DNA from: Clostridium disporicum
GTDB lineage: Bacteria > Bacillota > Clostridia > Clostridiales > Clostridiaceae
Direction: 5' to 3'
NCBI RefSeq assembly: GCF_001405015.1
Contig: NZ_CYZX01000006.1
Coordinates: 105,712-169,711 of the forward strand
DNA: 64,000 bases
Below are positions 26,808-35,692 of the stretch, piece by piece; within the stretch, counting starts at the first letter, position 1, and each line of letters opens with the position of its first letter. Both the position numbers and the translations under genes were made by a program. Under the pieces are notes generated by a model that worked only from the letters and a program-made list of their open reading frames with translations, was not told the DNA's origin and did not search any database.

Positions 26808-28079
26808 ATGAGAAGTGAAAAATCTTATAAATGGACAATTATAGCTTGTTATATAGGATATTTTGTACAAGCTACAGTAATAAATTTAGTACCAATATTG
26901 TTTGTAACGTTAAGAGAAGGTTATGGGTTATCTTATTCTCAGTTAGGTGCGTTAGTACTTATAAATTTTGTTACCCAAGTAATATTTGATGTAGTATTTA
27001 GTAGGCCTGTTGATAAATATGGGTTTAGACCATTTGTTGTAGTTGCTCATGGAATATGTGCATTAGGGTTAATATTATTTTCTATAACTCCAAGGGTATT
27101 TAGTGAAAATATTTTCGCAGGCTTTGTGCTTTCTACTATAATATTTTCAGGAGGGGGAGGACTTTTAGAACTAGTTATTAGTCCGATTATTGATTCTATA
27201 CCATCAGATGATAAGGCAACGGCAATGAGTTTGTTACATTCATTCTATGCATGGGGACAAGTAACGGTTGTTGTTATAACATCTATTTTTTTATTTTCTT
27301 TTGGAAAAGAAAAATGGTGGATTATTATGATGATTTGGGCAATAGTTCCTATAGTAAATTTCTTTATATTTATGAGAGTGCCATTAACTCAAAAATTACA
27401 CGAATCTAAAATTATGAAGATAAGAGAACTTATAAAAAATCCTATTTTTATAGTTGCTTTTTTTGCAATAATGTTAGGTGCTGCATCAGAAGTTAGTATG
27501 AATCAGTGGGCAGCGACTTATATGGAAAGAGGACTTTTAATACCTAAGTTTGTAGGAGATATGTTAGGTATGTGCTTCTTTGCAATTATGTTAGGAATAG
27601 GTAGAGCTATATATGGAGTATATGGTTCTAGAATAAATATAAATAAGGTGATGATTTGGGGATCGCTAGGAGCAGCGATATGTTATTTAGTAGTAGCTAT
27701 ATCACCGTATAATTGGTTATCTATTATAGCCTGTGGAATTTGTGGAATATTTGTAAGTTTATTATGGCCAGGAACGTTAGTAGTGGCATCAAGCAGGTTA
27801 CCATTAGCTGGAGCTTCCATGTTTGCATTACTTGCTGCAGCAGGAGATGTTGGAGCAGCTATAGGGCCTTGGCTTATTGGTAGAGTTACTGATTTTACAA
27901 CTAGTAATTGGACATCTTCTGCTAGTTATTCAATTAATTCTGAACAATTTGGATTAAGAGTAGCTATACTTTTAGCTGCAGTGTTTCCAATATTGACAAT
28001 GATTTTTCACAGTATATTAAAGAATATTAAAGTAAAACAGAAAAGTTATGAATGTGAGAAGATAAGTTACGGAGAATAA
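26808..28079 (+). CDS. Major facilitator superfamily transporter
   Basis: 424 aa, about 12 membrane spans with a central loop near residue 200. The MFS signature between spans 2 and 3 reads RPVDKYGFRP. Repeated Gly-rich helices (GGGGLLE, GAASEVSMNQW) resemble sugar/H+ symporters of the FucP-like group, but the substrate cannot be inferred. ATG 26808 follows AAAAGGAG by 6 nt. No cluster partners; a terminator follows at 28150. Confidence 0.82.
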   Translation: MRSEKSYKWTIIACYIGYFVQATVINLVPILFVTLREGYGLSYSQLGALVLINFVTQVIFDVVFSRPVDKYGFRPFVVVAHGICALGLILFSITPRVFSENIFAGFVLSTIIFSGGGGLLELVISPIIDSIPSDDKATAMSLLHSFYAWGQVTVVVITSIFLFSFGKEKWWIIMMIWAIVPIVNFFIFMRVPLTQKLHESKIMKIRELIKNPIFIVAFFAIMLGAASEVSMNQWAATYMERGLLIPKFVGDMLGMCFFAIMLGIGRAIYGVYGSRININKVMIWGSLGAAICYLVVAISPYNWLSIIACGICGIFVSLLWPGTLVVASSRLPLAGASMFALLAAAGDVGAAIGPWLIGRVTDFTTSNWTSSASYSINSEQFGLRVAILLAAVFPILTMIFHSILKNIKVKQKSYECEKISYGE

Positions 28080-28149
28080 ATGAGCGATTAAGCTAAAAAG
28101 CTACAAATAATAATTTAATGTGATTTAAAACACTCTAAATATAATATTT

Positions 28150-28190
28150 AAAAAGTTATCTTATTAGTTCAAGATAACTTTTTATTTTTA
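28150..28190 (+). terminator. Terminator after the MFS gene
   Basis: AAAAGTTATCTT (28151-28162) pairs with AAGATAACTTTT (28171-28182), followed by TATTTTT. Confidence 0.88.
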
Positions 28191-28308
28191 AAAATAAAAT
28201 ATTTGATTATCAAAATAAATTCTGATATTATATCTGTATTGTAATTTTTACATAAGCTATAAAGAACCTCATTAATGGGGTTACTTATATTGAAGGGTGG
28301 TAAAAAAG

Positions 28309-29964
28309 ATGAGAAACAAAGGAATTATTTTATTTTTATCAATTATTTTATCAATTGTCTTAGGAGTTACTTCGTTATATACTCCAAGACCTAAAAGTGA
28401 AGACAGTGGATTTTCTACAGAAATTGCAAAGGAGCATATAAAAGAGATTTCTAAGGAAGTTCATAGTATACAAGAACCAGAGGCCCTAGGAAGAGTTAGA
28501 GAGTATATATTAAATGAGTTAAAAGAATTGGGATTAGAACCAGAAGTATTTACATATGAAGGTGTAGAAAGTTCTAAAGGTGGTATATATGACATAAATA
28601 ATATATATGCTAAAATTGATGGAAAAAATGGAGAAGATGGAAGTTATATTATGCTAGCATCTCACTATGATTCATCGCCTAAGAAGAGGTCAGGAGAGGA
28701 TGGAGAGTCAAAAGGAGCAGCAGATGCCGGATATGGTGTATCTACTATCTTAGAAATAGTTAGAATTATAAAAGAAAGTGGACAAGAATTAGAAAATGGT
28801 ATAAAGATATTAATTACTGATGGTGAAGAAATGGGGCTTATGGGGGCAAAGGAAGAGATGAATAATAACTTTGACCTATATGAGAATGTTAACTTTGTAG
28901 TTAATTTAGAAGCACGTGGAATTAAAGGACCAGCTTTGATGTTTGAAACTAGTAACAATAATAAAAAGGTTATAGATTTATACAAGAAGGCTAATTTACC
29001 AGTATCATACTCTTTAGCTGCTGATGTATATAATAAGATGCCTAACGGTTCAGACTTTACAGAGTTTAAAAATGCAGGTTTACCTGGAATAAATTTTGCT
29101 GTATTGAATGACTTAGATTATTATCATACAAAGAATGATAATTACGATAATATAAGTGATACATCTATCCAACATTATGGAGAACAAGTACTACCTATAG
29201 TACAAGAATATGTATACAACGCAAAATATGGACAAGCTGATTATTTTCAATCTAATCAAAATAGTGTGTTCTTTACCTTATTACCAAATGTATTTATAAA
29301 TTATACTTCACTTATAGCTACTATACTTGCGGTAATTTCATTAATAGCCTTAGTAGTTATTATGAGAAACTTAAAAGTAAACGCTAAGATGGTAGTAAAA
29401 TGGATAGCTGTTTGGACAGGATTAGCATTAGCTAGTACAGCAATAGGTATAGCAATATCTTACATAATTTCAATGGTAAGTGGTATTGAATTTAAAATAA
29501 CGTATATGCCTAGAATTACAGGTTCAGATTTCATTGTTTTAATGGCTGTAATTTTAACTTCTGTTTTAGTGGTACTATTATCAAAGAAATTAGCTAAAAA
29601 TAGAGAAGATTTAGAGTCTATGCTGTTTGGGGGACTTTGGTTTAATGAGTTTTTATTAGTAATATTTATGATAGCCCTTCCAGGGGGAAGCTACTTGTTC
29701 TTATGGCCAGTAATTATGACTCTTATCTCTATAATTTTAACTAAGAAATTTAAAAATCAAAATATGTTATTAATAGCTACTATGTTTACTATAGTTATGT
29801 ATGTACCTGTAATTTACAATATTTACATTGCGTTAACTATTGGGGCATTAGGAGTAGTCATGTTATTAACATTAATGTCTCTATCAACTATAGTACCATT
29901 AGCTCTTAATGTATCTATGGAGAAGGAGAATGTTATTAGAAATATATATAGAAAAGTTGCATAG
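28309..29964 (+). CDS. M28-family zinc metallopeptidase with membrane domain
   Basis: 551 aa. An N-terminal membrane anchor is followed by an extracytoplasmic M28 aminopeptidase domain (about 40-310): ligands ASHYDSSP (His), AADAGYG (Asp), DGEEMGLMGA (catalytic Glu and ligand), NLEARG (Glu) and YYHTKNDNYDNI (His). The C-terminal half has about six membrane spans. The layout recalls Fxna/ERMP1-type endopeptidases. Likely role: processing peptides at the cell surface. ATG 28309 has AAGGGTGG 8 nt upstream. No partner genes. Confidence 0.85.
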   Translation: MRNKGIILFLSIILSIVLGVTSLYTPRPKSEDSGFSTEIAKEHIKEISKEVHSIQEPEALGRVREYILNELKELGLEPEVFTYEGVESSKGGIYDINNIYAKIDGKNGEDGSYIMLASHYDSSPKKRSGEDGESKGAADAGYGVSTILEIVRIIKESGQELENGIKILITDGEEMGLMGAKEEMNNNFDLYENVNFVVNLEARGIKGPALMFETSNNNKKVIDLYKKANLPVSYSLAADVYNKMPNGSDFTEFKNAGLPGINFAVLNDLDYYHTKNDNYDNISDTSIQHYGEQVLPIVQEYVYNAKYGQADYFQSNQNSVFFTLLPNVFINYTSLIATILAVISLIALVVIMRNLKVNAKMVVKWIAVWTGLALASTAIGIAISYIISMVSGIEFKITYMPRITGSDFIVLMAVILTSVLVVLLSKKLAKNREDLESMLFGGLWFNEFLLVIFMIALPGGSYLFLWPVIMTLISIILTKKFKNQNMLLIATMFTIVMYVPVIYNIYIALTIGALGVVMLLTLMSLSTIVPLALNVSMEKENVIRNIYRKVA

Positions 29965-29975
29965 ATAAAATATAG

Positions 29976-30020
29976 ATGGGTATGTATCAAAATAATTTTT
30001 GATACATACCCATTAAAATT
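29976..30020. terminator. Strong hairpin after the M28 gene
   Basis: ATGGGTATGTATCAAAA (29976-29992) pairs with TTTTGATACATACCCAT (29997-30013): 17 bp around a 4-nt loop. The T tract on the plus side is weak; on the minus side CTATATTTTA follows, so it may also end a minus-strand transcript. Confidence 0.7.
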
Positions 30021-30024
30021 AAAT

Positions 30025-30111
30025 TTAGCCTACAGAAACTTCATTTTTAGAATCAATATACTTTAAATTATCTGAAGTTTTTAAATTTCTCATTTCAATG
30101 TTATATAACAT
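30025..30111 (-). CDS. Possible 28-aa frame or gene remnant
   Basis: Minus-strand frame beginning MLYNIEMRNLKTSD and ending KNEVSVG, closed by TAA just before the strong hairpin at 29976-30013. Codon use looks ordinary but there is no ribosome site. It may be a decayed gene end or a chance frame. Confidence 0.25.
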   Translation of the reverse strand: MLYNIEMRNLKTSDNLKYIDSKNEVSVG

Positions 30112-30119
30112 ATTTACAT

Positions 30120-30151
30120 CTTAGTATGAAATATATGCAACTTAGTATAAA
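30120..30151 (+). promoter_or_regulatory. Direct repeat, probable LytTR binding site
   Basis: CTTAGTATGAA (30120-30130) and CTTAGTATAAA (30141-30151) repeat with a period of exactly 21 bp, two helical turns. LytTR proteins bind paired direct repeats at this spacing. The LytTR gene begins 66 nt downstream, suggesting autoregulation of the operon. Confidence 0.6.
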
Positions 30152-30217
30152 AGCATTGTAGTGTAATAATAGAAGTCATATACTTAAAATATGGAAAAAT
30201 TATAGAGGGGGCTTTAA

Positions 30218-30655
30218 ATGAGAATAATTATAAATGAATCGGAAGATATAGAGGAATTAGAAATAGTAGTTAATTGTAAGAGAGTAGATGAAAATTTGCT
30301 TAAAATGATAGCTACAATTAGAGCCTTCGATAGAAAGATAACTGGAACAAAGGATGGGAAATTATTCATTTTAGATGTAGACCACATTTACTATTTTGAA
30401 TCAGTTGATAAAAAGACTTTTATTTATCTTCATAAAGATGTTTATGAGAGTAGTTTAAGATTATATGAATTAGAGGATAAGTTTGCCAATTCGGATTTCT
30501 TTAGAGCATCTAAATCAACTATTATAAATCTTTCTAAAATAAAAGTTATTACTCCTGTATTTGGAGGAAAGCTAGAAGTTATTTTGGAAAATAACGAAAA
30601 ATTAGTAGTATCAAGGCAATATGTGCCTTTATTAAAGAGAAAGCTTAATTTTTAA
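30218..30655 (+). CDS. LytTR-domain transcriptional regulator (no receiver)
   Basis: 145 aa. The N-terminal ~45 residues form a short alpha/beta segment; residues 47-143 are a LytTR DNA-binding domain (IYYFESVDKKTFIYL, FFRASKSTIINLSKI, VVSRQYVPLLKRKL). There is no receiver domain, so it is not a phospho-regulated response regulator. It heads an operon with a DUF3021 membrane protein and ABC genes. In LytTR regulatory systems of streptococci, the adjacent membrane protein restrains the regulator; the same relation is likely here. GAGGGGG before the ATG. Confidence 0.88.
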   Translation: MRIIINESEDIEELEIVVNCKRVDENLLKMIATIRAFDRKITGTKDGKLFILDVDHIYYFESVDKKTFIYLHKDVYESSLRLYELEDKFANSDFFRASKSTIINLSKIKVITPVFGGKLEVILENNEKLVVSRQYVPLLKRKLNF

Positions 30656-30669
30656 GGAGGTGTATTATT

Positions 30670-31128
30670 ATGAGAACATTCTTCATTAATAGTTATGAGA
30701 TAAAGAAGTTATGCTGTTTGTTTTTTGCAGGTGAAGTTATAATGTATGCTTTAATAGGACCATTTATTGGTGCTGATAGTATATCGTTTTCTCTTATATG
30801 GCAAATGGCTGCAATATCAATATTGTTAACTATGCTGCAATATGTATTATATACTTTTAATTTTATGAATAAGGTAAAAAGGGAAGTTAAAGTATTAATT
30901 CATTATTTTATATTAATAGGATTAGGATATGGATTCGCAAAAGTTTTTAATTGGTTTAATTTAAATGATTTAAATAATATCATTATAGCAGTTAGTATTT
31001 TTACTGTATGCTTTATAATAACAGCTGGCTCTATTTACATTTATACAAAGCTTACTGGTGAAAGATTTAATGAAAGGTTGAAGGTATATAAGGAATTAAA
31101 AAAAAGTAATGAAGGTGAGGGAAATTAG
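30670..31128 (+). CDS. DUF3021 membrane protein
   Basis: 152 aa with four membrane spans (about 13-35, 45-65, 75-95 and 102-125) and a charged C-terminus. Its size, spans and position directly after a LytTR regulator match DUF3021. Predicted to be the membrane sensor or antagonist of the LytTR regulator. The ATPase gene starts immediately after its stop, implying coupling. Confidence 0.82.
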   Translation: MRTFFINSYEIKKLCCLFFAGEVIMYALIGPFIGADSISFSLIWQMAAISILLTMLQYVLYTFNFMNKVKREVKVLIHYFILIGLGYGFAKVFNWFNLNDLNNIIIAVSIFTVCFIITAGSIYIYTKLTGERFNERLKVYKELKKSNEGEGN

Positions 31129-32016
31129 ATGTATGCTATTGAAACGAAAAGTTTAACAAAAAGTTATGGGAAAAGTAGAGGTATAGTAGATGTTAATTTA
31201 AAAGTTAAAGAAGGAGAAATTTTTGGATTTGTAGGACCTAATGGAGCGGGTAAATCTACTACTATAAGAACATTATTAAATTTTATCTTTCCAACATCAG
31301 GAGAAGGTAAAATTTTAGGGAAAGATATTGTAAAGAAAAGTTCAGAAATAAAAAAGATTCTAGGATATGTACCTAGTGAAGTTAAGTTTTATGACGATAT
31401 AAAGGTTAAAGATATAATAAAGTACTCATCAAGCTTTTATAATTCTTGTAGTAAGGAAGAAATAACTAGGCTTTGTGAAAATCTTGAGGTAGAAGTTGAA
31501 AAGAAAATGGGAGAGTTAAGTTTAGGCAATAAAAAGAAGGTTGCTATAGTACAAGCTCTTATTCATAACCCTAAATTACTTATATTAGATGAACCAACAA
31601 ATGGATTAGATCCACTTATTCAAAAAAAGCTATTTGAAATTTTATTAGAGCAAAATAAGAAGGGAACTACAGTATTTTTATCTTCTCATAATTTAGTAGA
31701 GGTTGAAAATTTCTGTCACCGAGTTGCAGTTATTAAAGAAGGTAGAATTATTGATACTATTGAGATAGATAAGCTAACTAAAAATCTAGGATTAAAAGTT
31801 ACTATAGAAGCTAAGGGAATAAAGAGAGAGGATATAGAAAGCTTAGGAGGAGAAGTTATATCTTTAAAAGGTACTGAGTTTATATTTAATTATTCAAATG
31901 GTGCAGATGATCTTATAAAAGCCTTATCAAAATTTTATATAGATAAGATTTTAATTCATGAACAAAGTCTTGAAGATACTTTTATGAACTATTATGAAAA
32001 TGAAGGGGGAAAATAA
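31129..32016 (+). CDS. ABC transporter ATPase (BcrA-like)
   Basis: 295 aa ATP-binding subunit. Walker A GPNGAGKST, an ABC signature variant LSLGNKKKV (usual LSGGxxQR is altered) and Walker B LLILDEPTNGLDP are visible. The C-terminal ~80 residues form the extra domain common in ABC-2 exporters. Partner of the following permease; together with the LytTR/DUF3021 pair it suggests export of, or resistance to, a peptide or antibiotic. Confidence 0.9.
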   Translation: MYAIETKSLTKSYGKSRGIVDVNLKVKEGEIFGFVGPNGAGKSTTIRTLLNFIFPTSGEGKILGKDIVKKSSEIKKILGYVPSEVKFYDDIKVKDIIKYSSSFYNSCSKEEITRLCENLEVEVEKKMGELSLGNKKKVAIVQALIHNPKLLILDEPTNGLDPLIQKKLFEILLEQNKKGTTVFLSSHNLVEVENFCHRVAVIKEGRIIDTIEIDKLTKNLGLKVTIEAKGIKREDIESLGGEVISLKGTEFIFNYSNGADDLIKALSKFYIDKILIHEQSLEDTFMNYYENEGGK

Positions 32017-32018
32017 CC

Positions 32019-32831
32019 ATGAATATTTTTAAATTTGAATTTAAGAGGCAATTTAAATCTCTTATAATTTGGTCTATTGTATGTAGTGCATTAGTTATAA
32101 TGTTTATGGCTCTTTTTCCTAGTATGAAGGATATGGGAATGCAAGAACTTGTCGGAGATAAGTTAGGTGCGATGCCTTCTACTCTATTGGAAGCTTTTAA
32201 TATAGATGAAATGATGGATTTTTCAAATATTAAAGATTATATGGGGTATTGTCTTCAATATATAGTGATGGCAGCAGGAATATATGGGTTAATATTAGGA
32301 GCATCAGCTTTAAGTAAGGAAGAAAAAGATGGGACAATAGAATTCCTTTATTCAAAACCTATAACTAGAAATAAAATAGTTACCTCAAAGCTTTTAGCAT
32401 CTATAGTAATTATCTTTATATTCATTTTTATAATTGGATTAGTAACGATGGCAATAGGTATAATAGTAAAACCAGAGGATATAAAGACTATAGATTTATT
32501 GATGGATATTAAGATTATGTATATTGGAATGGCTATGCTTTCTTATACATTTATGTCAATAGGATTTTTATTATCAATGATAATAAAAGCAAGAACTAAT
32601 GTTACAGCAGTAGCTTTAGGAGTGTTTTTTGCAAGTTACTTTGTAGGTGTATTAGGAAAGTTAAAGGAGTCTTTTGAATGGCTAATATATTTTTCTCCTA
32701 CAGATTATTTTATACCAGCTAAGATATTTAAAGATGGATTTGAACTTAGATATGTAATTGTAGCAACTGTTTTAATATTAGTGAGTATTGTTGGAACTTA
32801 TATAATTTATAATAAGAAGGATTTAGGCTAA
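32019..32831 (+). CDS. ABC-2 type permease
   Basis: 270 aa, six predicted spans; contains the family segment LSKEEKDGTIEFLYSKPITRNKIVTSK between spans 2 and 3. It begins 2 nt after the ATPase stop. Likely forms a homodimer with two ATPase subunits. Substrate unknown. Confidence 0.85.
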   Translation: MNIFKFEFKRQFKSLIIWSIVCSALVIMFMALFPSMKDMGMQELVGDKLGAMPSTLLEAFNIDEMMDFSNIKDYMGYCLQYIVMAAGIYGLILGASALSKEEKDGTIEFLYSKPITRNKIVTSKLLASIVIIFIFIFIIGLVTMAIGIIVKPEDIKTIDLLMDIKIMYIGMAMLSYTFMSIGFLLSMIIKARTNVTAVALGVFFASYFVGVLGKLKESFEWLIYFSPTDYFIPAKIFKDGFELRYVIVATVLILVSIVGTYIIYNKKDLG

Positions 32832-32913
32832 GTAGTAAAATTAATAGCTACGATATAAAATCTAAAAGTTTTTAAAATGTAATAATAAAAATTTAAATAT
32901 TAACTAAAAAATT

Positions 32914-32956
32914 ATATCCCAATGATATGCAAAAAAATACGTATCATTGGGGTATG
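32914..32956 (+). terminator. Hairpin between the two ABC modules
   Basis: TATCCCAATGATA (32915-32927) pairs with TATCATTGGGGTA (32942-32954) with one wobble. The T tract (GTTATTTT) is weak, so read-through into the next ABC module is possible. Confidence 0.5.
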
Positions 32957-33047
32957 TTATTTTAAGGAAATTTTAAGAATTTCGATAGCTTATATTTAAG
33001 ATTTTATATTTATAATCATTATTATCATGAAAAATGGAGGAAAAGTA

Positions 33048-33968
33048 ATGAAGGTTTTAGAGGTAAATAATTTAAAAAAGACCATTGGCAAGAGAGAAAT
33101 CATTAAAGGTGTAAGCTTTGAAATAAATTCAGGAGAAATTTTTGGCTTCTTAGGTCCTAATGGGGCTGGTAAGACTACTACAATAAGAATGCTTGTAGGT
33201 TTAATTAAACCTACAGATGGAGAAATTAAAATATGTGGACATGATTTAAAAAAGAATACAAGCAAGGCATTAAAAGAAGTTGGTGCTGTAGTTGAAAATC
33301 CTGAGTTATATAAATATTTATCAGGAAGAGAAAATTTAATGCAGATAGCAAGAATAAGAAAAATATCTAAGGAGCAAGTAGAGGAAACTATAAAGCTTGT
33401 TGGACTTGAAAATAGGATAGATGATAAAGTAAGAAAGTATTCATTAGGTATGAAGCAAAGATTAGGATTAGCAGCTTCACTTTTATCAAGACCTAAGCTT
33501 CTAATTTTAGATGAGCCTACAAATGGATTAGACCCTTCAGGAATATTAGATTTTAGAGAGGTAGTTCAAAAGGCTGCTAGAGAAAGAGATATGGCTGTAT
33601 TTGTATCTTCTCATATTTTATCTGAAGTTCAGAATCTTTGTGATAAGGTTGCTTTTATTAATGATGGTGTGATTAAAGCTGTAGAGGATATTAATAAAGA
33701 AAGCAATACAATGGAAACAGATAGTGATGTAGTATGTTTAGTTTCTAATGATGATAACAATATTTTAGTTAAGGAAATAAGCAAGTTATCTTATATTTCA
33801 TCATGTAATGAAAGTGATAAAGGATTAAAGATAATAATGGAATGTAACTCCACTCCTAAACTAGTTAAACATTTAGCTATGAATAACTTTAGTATTGAAG
33901 AAATTTATAAAGAAAGAAAAGGGCTAGAGCAGAGATATATGGAACTAGTAGAGGGAGGTATAAGATAA
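33048..33968 (+). CDS. ABC transporter ATPase, second module
   Basis: 306 aa. Walker A GPNGAGKTT, signature YSLGMKQRLGLA, Walker B LLILDEPTNGLDPSG and the switch His in SSHILSE. Bacitracin/lantibiotic-exporter type. ATG 33048 is chosen because GGAGG lies just upstream; an earlier frame start at 33027 includes that site. The permease start overlaps its stop (TAATG). Confidence 0.9.
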   Translation: MKVLEVNNLKKTIGKREIIKGVSFEINSGEIFGFLGPNGAGKTTTIRMLVGLIKPTDGEIKICGHDLKKNTSKALKEVGAVVENPELYKYLSGRENLMQIARIRKISKEQVEETIKLVGLENRIDDKVRKYSLGMKQRLGLAASLLSRPKLLILDEPTNGLDPSGILDFREVVQKAARERDMAVFVSSHILSEVQNLCDKVAFINDGVIKAVEDINKESNTMETDSDVVCLVSNDDNNILVKEISKLSYISSCNESDKGLKIIMECNSTPKLVKHLAMNNFSIEEIYKERKGLEQRYMELVEGGIR

Positions 33969-35191
33969 TGTTACTTACACTTATTAAAAATGAACTTATT
34001 AAATTATTAAAAAAGGGAAAGACATGGATAGTATTTGCGCTGTTTGCTTTGTTTATAGGAATTACAATCTTTGGGCAATATAGCTCAGATAAGAATATGA
34101 GGATGTGGCAGTCTCCAGAGAAACAATTGGAGATGGCAAAAGAGAACTTAGATTACTACAAAGAGGAGCTTGAATTAAATAAAAATTCTGATGTAAATCC
34201 AGAGTATATAGCATCTTTGGAGGAATCAATAGAATATTCTAAAGAGCAGATAAAGAGTTATGAAGATATAATTAAAAATGGTGTAAATGAAGATGAATGG
34301 AAAAAGCAATTAGATGAAGAAATAGAATATGCCAAAGAATCTATAATAAGATATGAGAAGTATGATGATGAATGGTCAAAGCAGTACGCTATGGAATCAA
34401 AAGAAAGATTAGAGCAATTAACGTATCTTAGAGATAATAATATTCAACCACTTTATGGATGGGAATATGATGCATATAATTATATGAGTTCACTAATGCA
34501 GTTTTTAGGAATGGCTATATTAGTAGCTGGTATAGCTGTATTTATGAGTGATATAGTATCAGGAGAATGCACTCCTGCAACATTAAAGTTTTTACTAATT
34601 CAGCCTGTAACTAGAGGAAAAGTGTTACTATCAAAATTTATAGCAGTTACTATAACTGTTCTTACGATGATTTTAGGAGCAGAAATTTTAGGATTCTTAT
34701 TTGTTAATATAACTAGTGGAGTTAATAATTCTGCATACCCAGTAAGTATTGGAACAGTTTATGAAAAGATAATAAATGCTGATGGAACAACTATATTATC
34801 AAAAGTTGTAGGTTCAGGACATATGGGAACAAACTTAGAGTTATTTACAAAAGCTATGTTATTCCAAGCATTATTTATAATAACAGCGTGTGCAGTTATC
34901 TTTATGATTTCTACATTAATAAAAAGTAGTATGATAACTATGGCGATTTCAGTAGTAGTTACAGTATTCTTAACTATAGGAAGTTATAACCTGTCAGCAT
35001 TAAGAAAAATAGCACATTTAGTATTTTTAAACTTTGGGGACTCAATAAGTGTATTCACAGGAAGCAGTGCTATGATGATGCAAAATCCAAATATGACAGT
35101 AACAAATGGAGTAATAGTAATGATAGCAACAACATTAGTTGCATATTTAATAGCACATATTAATTTTAGTAAAAAAGATATATTAATATAG
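33968..35191 (+). CDS. ABC-2 permease with long coiled-coil insert
   Basis: 407 aa. The first membrane span (about 18-38) is followed by a ~130-residue extracytoplasmic, acidic and basic coiled-coil region (about 45-155), then five spans. The insert and ABC-2 core (DIVSGECTPATLKFLLIQPVTRGKVLLSK) are typical of YhgE- or LtrABC-like permeases with sensor or scaffold loops. Translationally coupled to the ATPase by TAATG overlap. Confidence 0.85.
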   Translation: MLLTLIKNELIKLLKKGKTWIVFALFALFIGITIFGQYSSDKNMRMWQSPEKQLEMAKENLDYYKEELELNKNSDVNPEYIASLEESIEYSKEQIKSYEDIIKNGVNEDEWKKQLDEEIEYAKESIIRYEKYDDEWSKQYAMESKERLEQLTYLRDNNIQPLYGWEYDAYNYMSSLMQFLGMAILVAGIAVFMSDIVSGECTPATLKFLLIQPVTRGKVLLSKFIAVTITVLTMILGAEILGFLFVNITSGVNNSAYPVSIGTVYEKIINADGTTILSKVVGSGHMGTNLELFTKAMLFQALFIITACAVIFMISTLIKSSMITMAISVVVTVFLTIGSYNLSALRKIAHLVFLNFGDSISVFTGSSAMMMQNPNMTVTNGVIVMIATTLVAYLIAHINFSKKDILI

Positions 35192-35195
35192 TAAT

Positions 35196-35228
35196 AAGGA
35201 GTTGTTTTGAGACAACTCCTTTAGTTTT
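35196..35228 (+). terminator. Terminator of the second ABC module
   Basis: AAGGAGTTGT (35196-35205) pairs with ACAACTCCTT (35212-35221), followed by TAGTTTT. Confidence 0.7.
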
Positions 35229-35268
35229 GGTTAAATGTGGAGTGTGTTTGAAATTATTGTGTATATAG

Positions 35269-35296
35269 TTGAAAATAGGAATTTTTATAGTAGAAT
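35269..35296 (+). promoter_or_regulatory. Probable promoter of the His-rich ABC operon
   Basis: TTGAAA (35269-35274), 16-nt spacer, TAGAAT (35291-35296). It precedes the AGGAGG site at 35320-35325. No Zur- or Fur-type operator is evident nearby. Confidence 0.45.
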
Positions 35297-35370
35297 AAAA
35301 TGTAGAGTTTTTTAGGGGTAGGAGGTGAGAAGTTATAAGTTTTTTTAGATTTAATAAAAAGATAATAGCG

Positions 35371-35643
35371 TTGCTATTGGCTTTTTATTTGATTATTAAT
35401 ATTTTTACCAATATACAGTACTCAATATTAAATGAAAATCACAATTGCTTAAGAGGTCATTGTGAAATTTGTATTAATATTGAAAAGAGTGCAGAAAATT
35501 TGCAGCATTTTGGATCAGCACTTATAATCTTCTCTCTTATGAAATCTATAGGATTAGATTTTATCCAATATCTTGTAAGAAAAACTAAATATTTTCTTAA
35601 TAGCATCACATTAATTAGTTTGAAGGTGAGGCTTGATATTTAA
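35371..35643 (+). CDS. Small Cys-rich membrane protein of the ABC operon
   Basis: 90 aa from TTG 35371, with an N-terminal span, an extracytoplasmic motif HNCLRGHCEICINI (three Cys plus His in ten residues, a plausible metal or redox site), and a second span. The start is unclear: AGGAGG (35320-35325) points to about 35332-35335, where the in-frame codon is ATA. Starting there the N-terminus would be MSFFRFNKKIIALL, a natural basic-then-hydrophobic lead. Small proteins with HxC..C.IC motifs occur next to metal transporters, which fits the context. Confidence 0.6.
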   Translation: MLLAFYLIINIFTNIQYSILNENHNCLRGHCEICINIEKSAENLQHFGSALIIFSLMKSIGLDFIQYLVRKTKYFLNSITLISLKVRLDI

Positions 35644-35692
35644 ATCTCTAGATAATGATTTTAAATATTTAATACATTAAAAGGAGATTATA

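Noticed and set aside
30025..30111. Small minus-strand frame as a confident gene
   Set aside because: No ribosome site; listed only at low confidence as a possible remnant.
33010..33024. PerR-box-like TTATAATCATTATTA upstream of the second ABC ATPase
   Set aside because: One mismatch to TTATAATnATTATAA, but in DNA this AT-rich about one such match is expected in 64 kb by chance.
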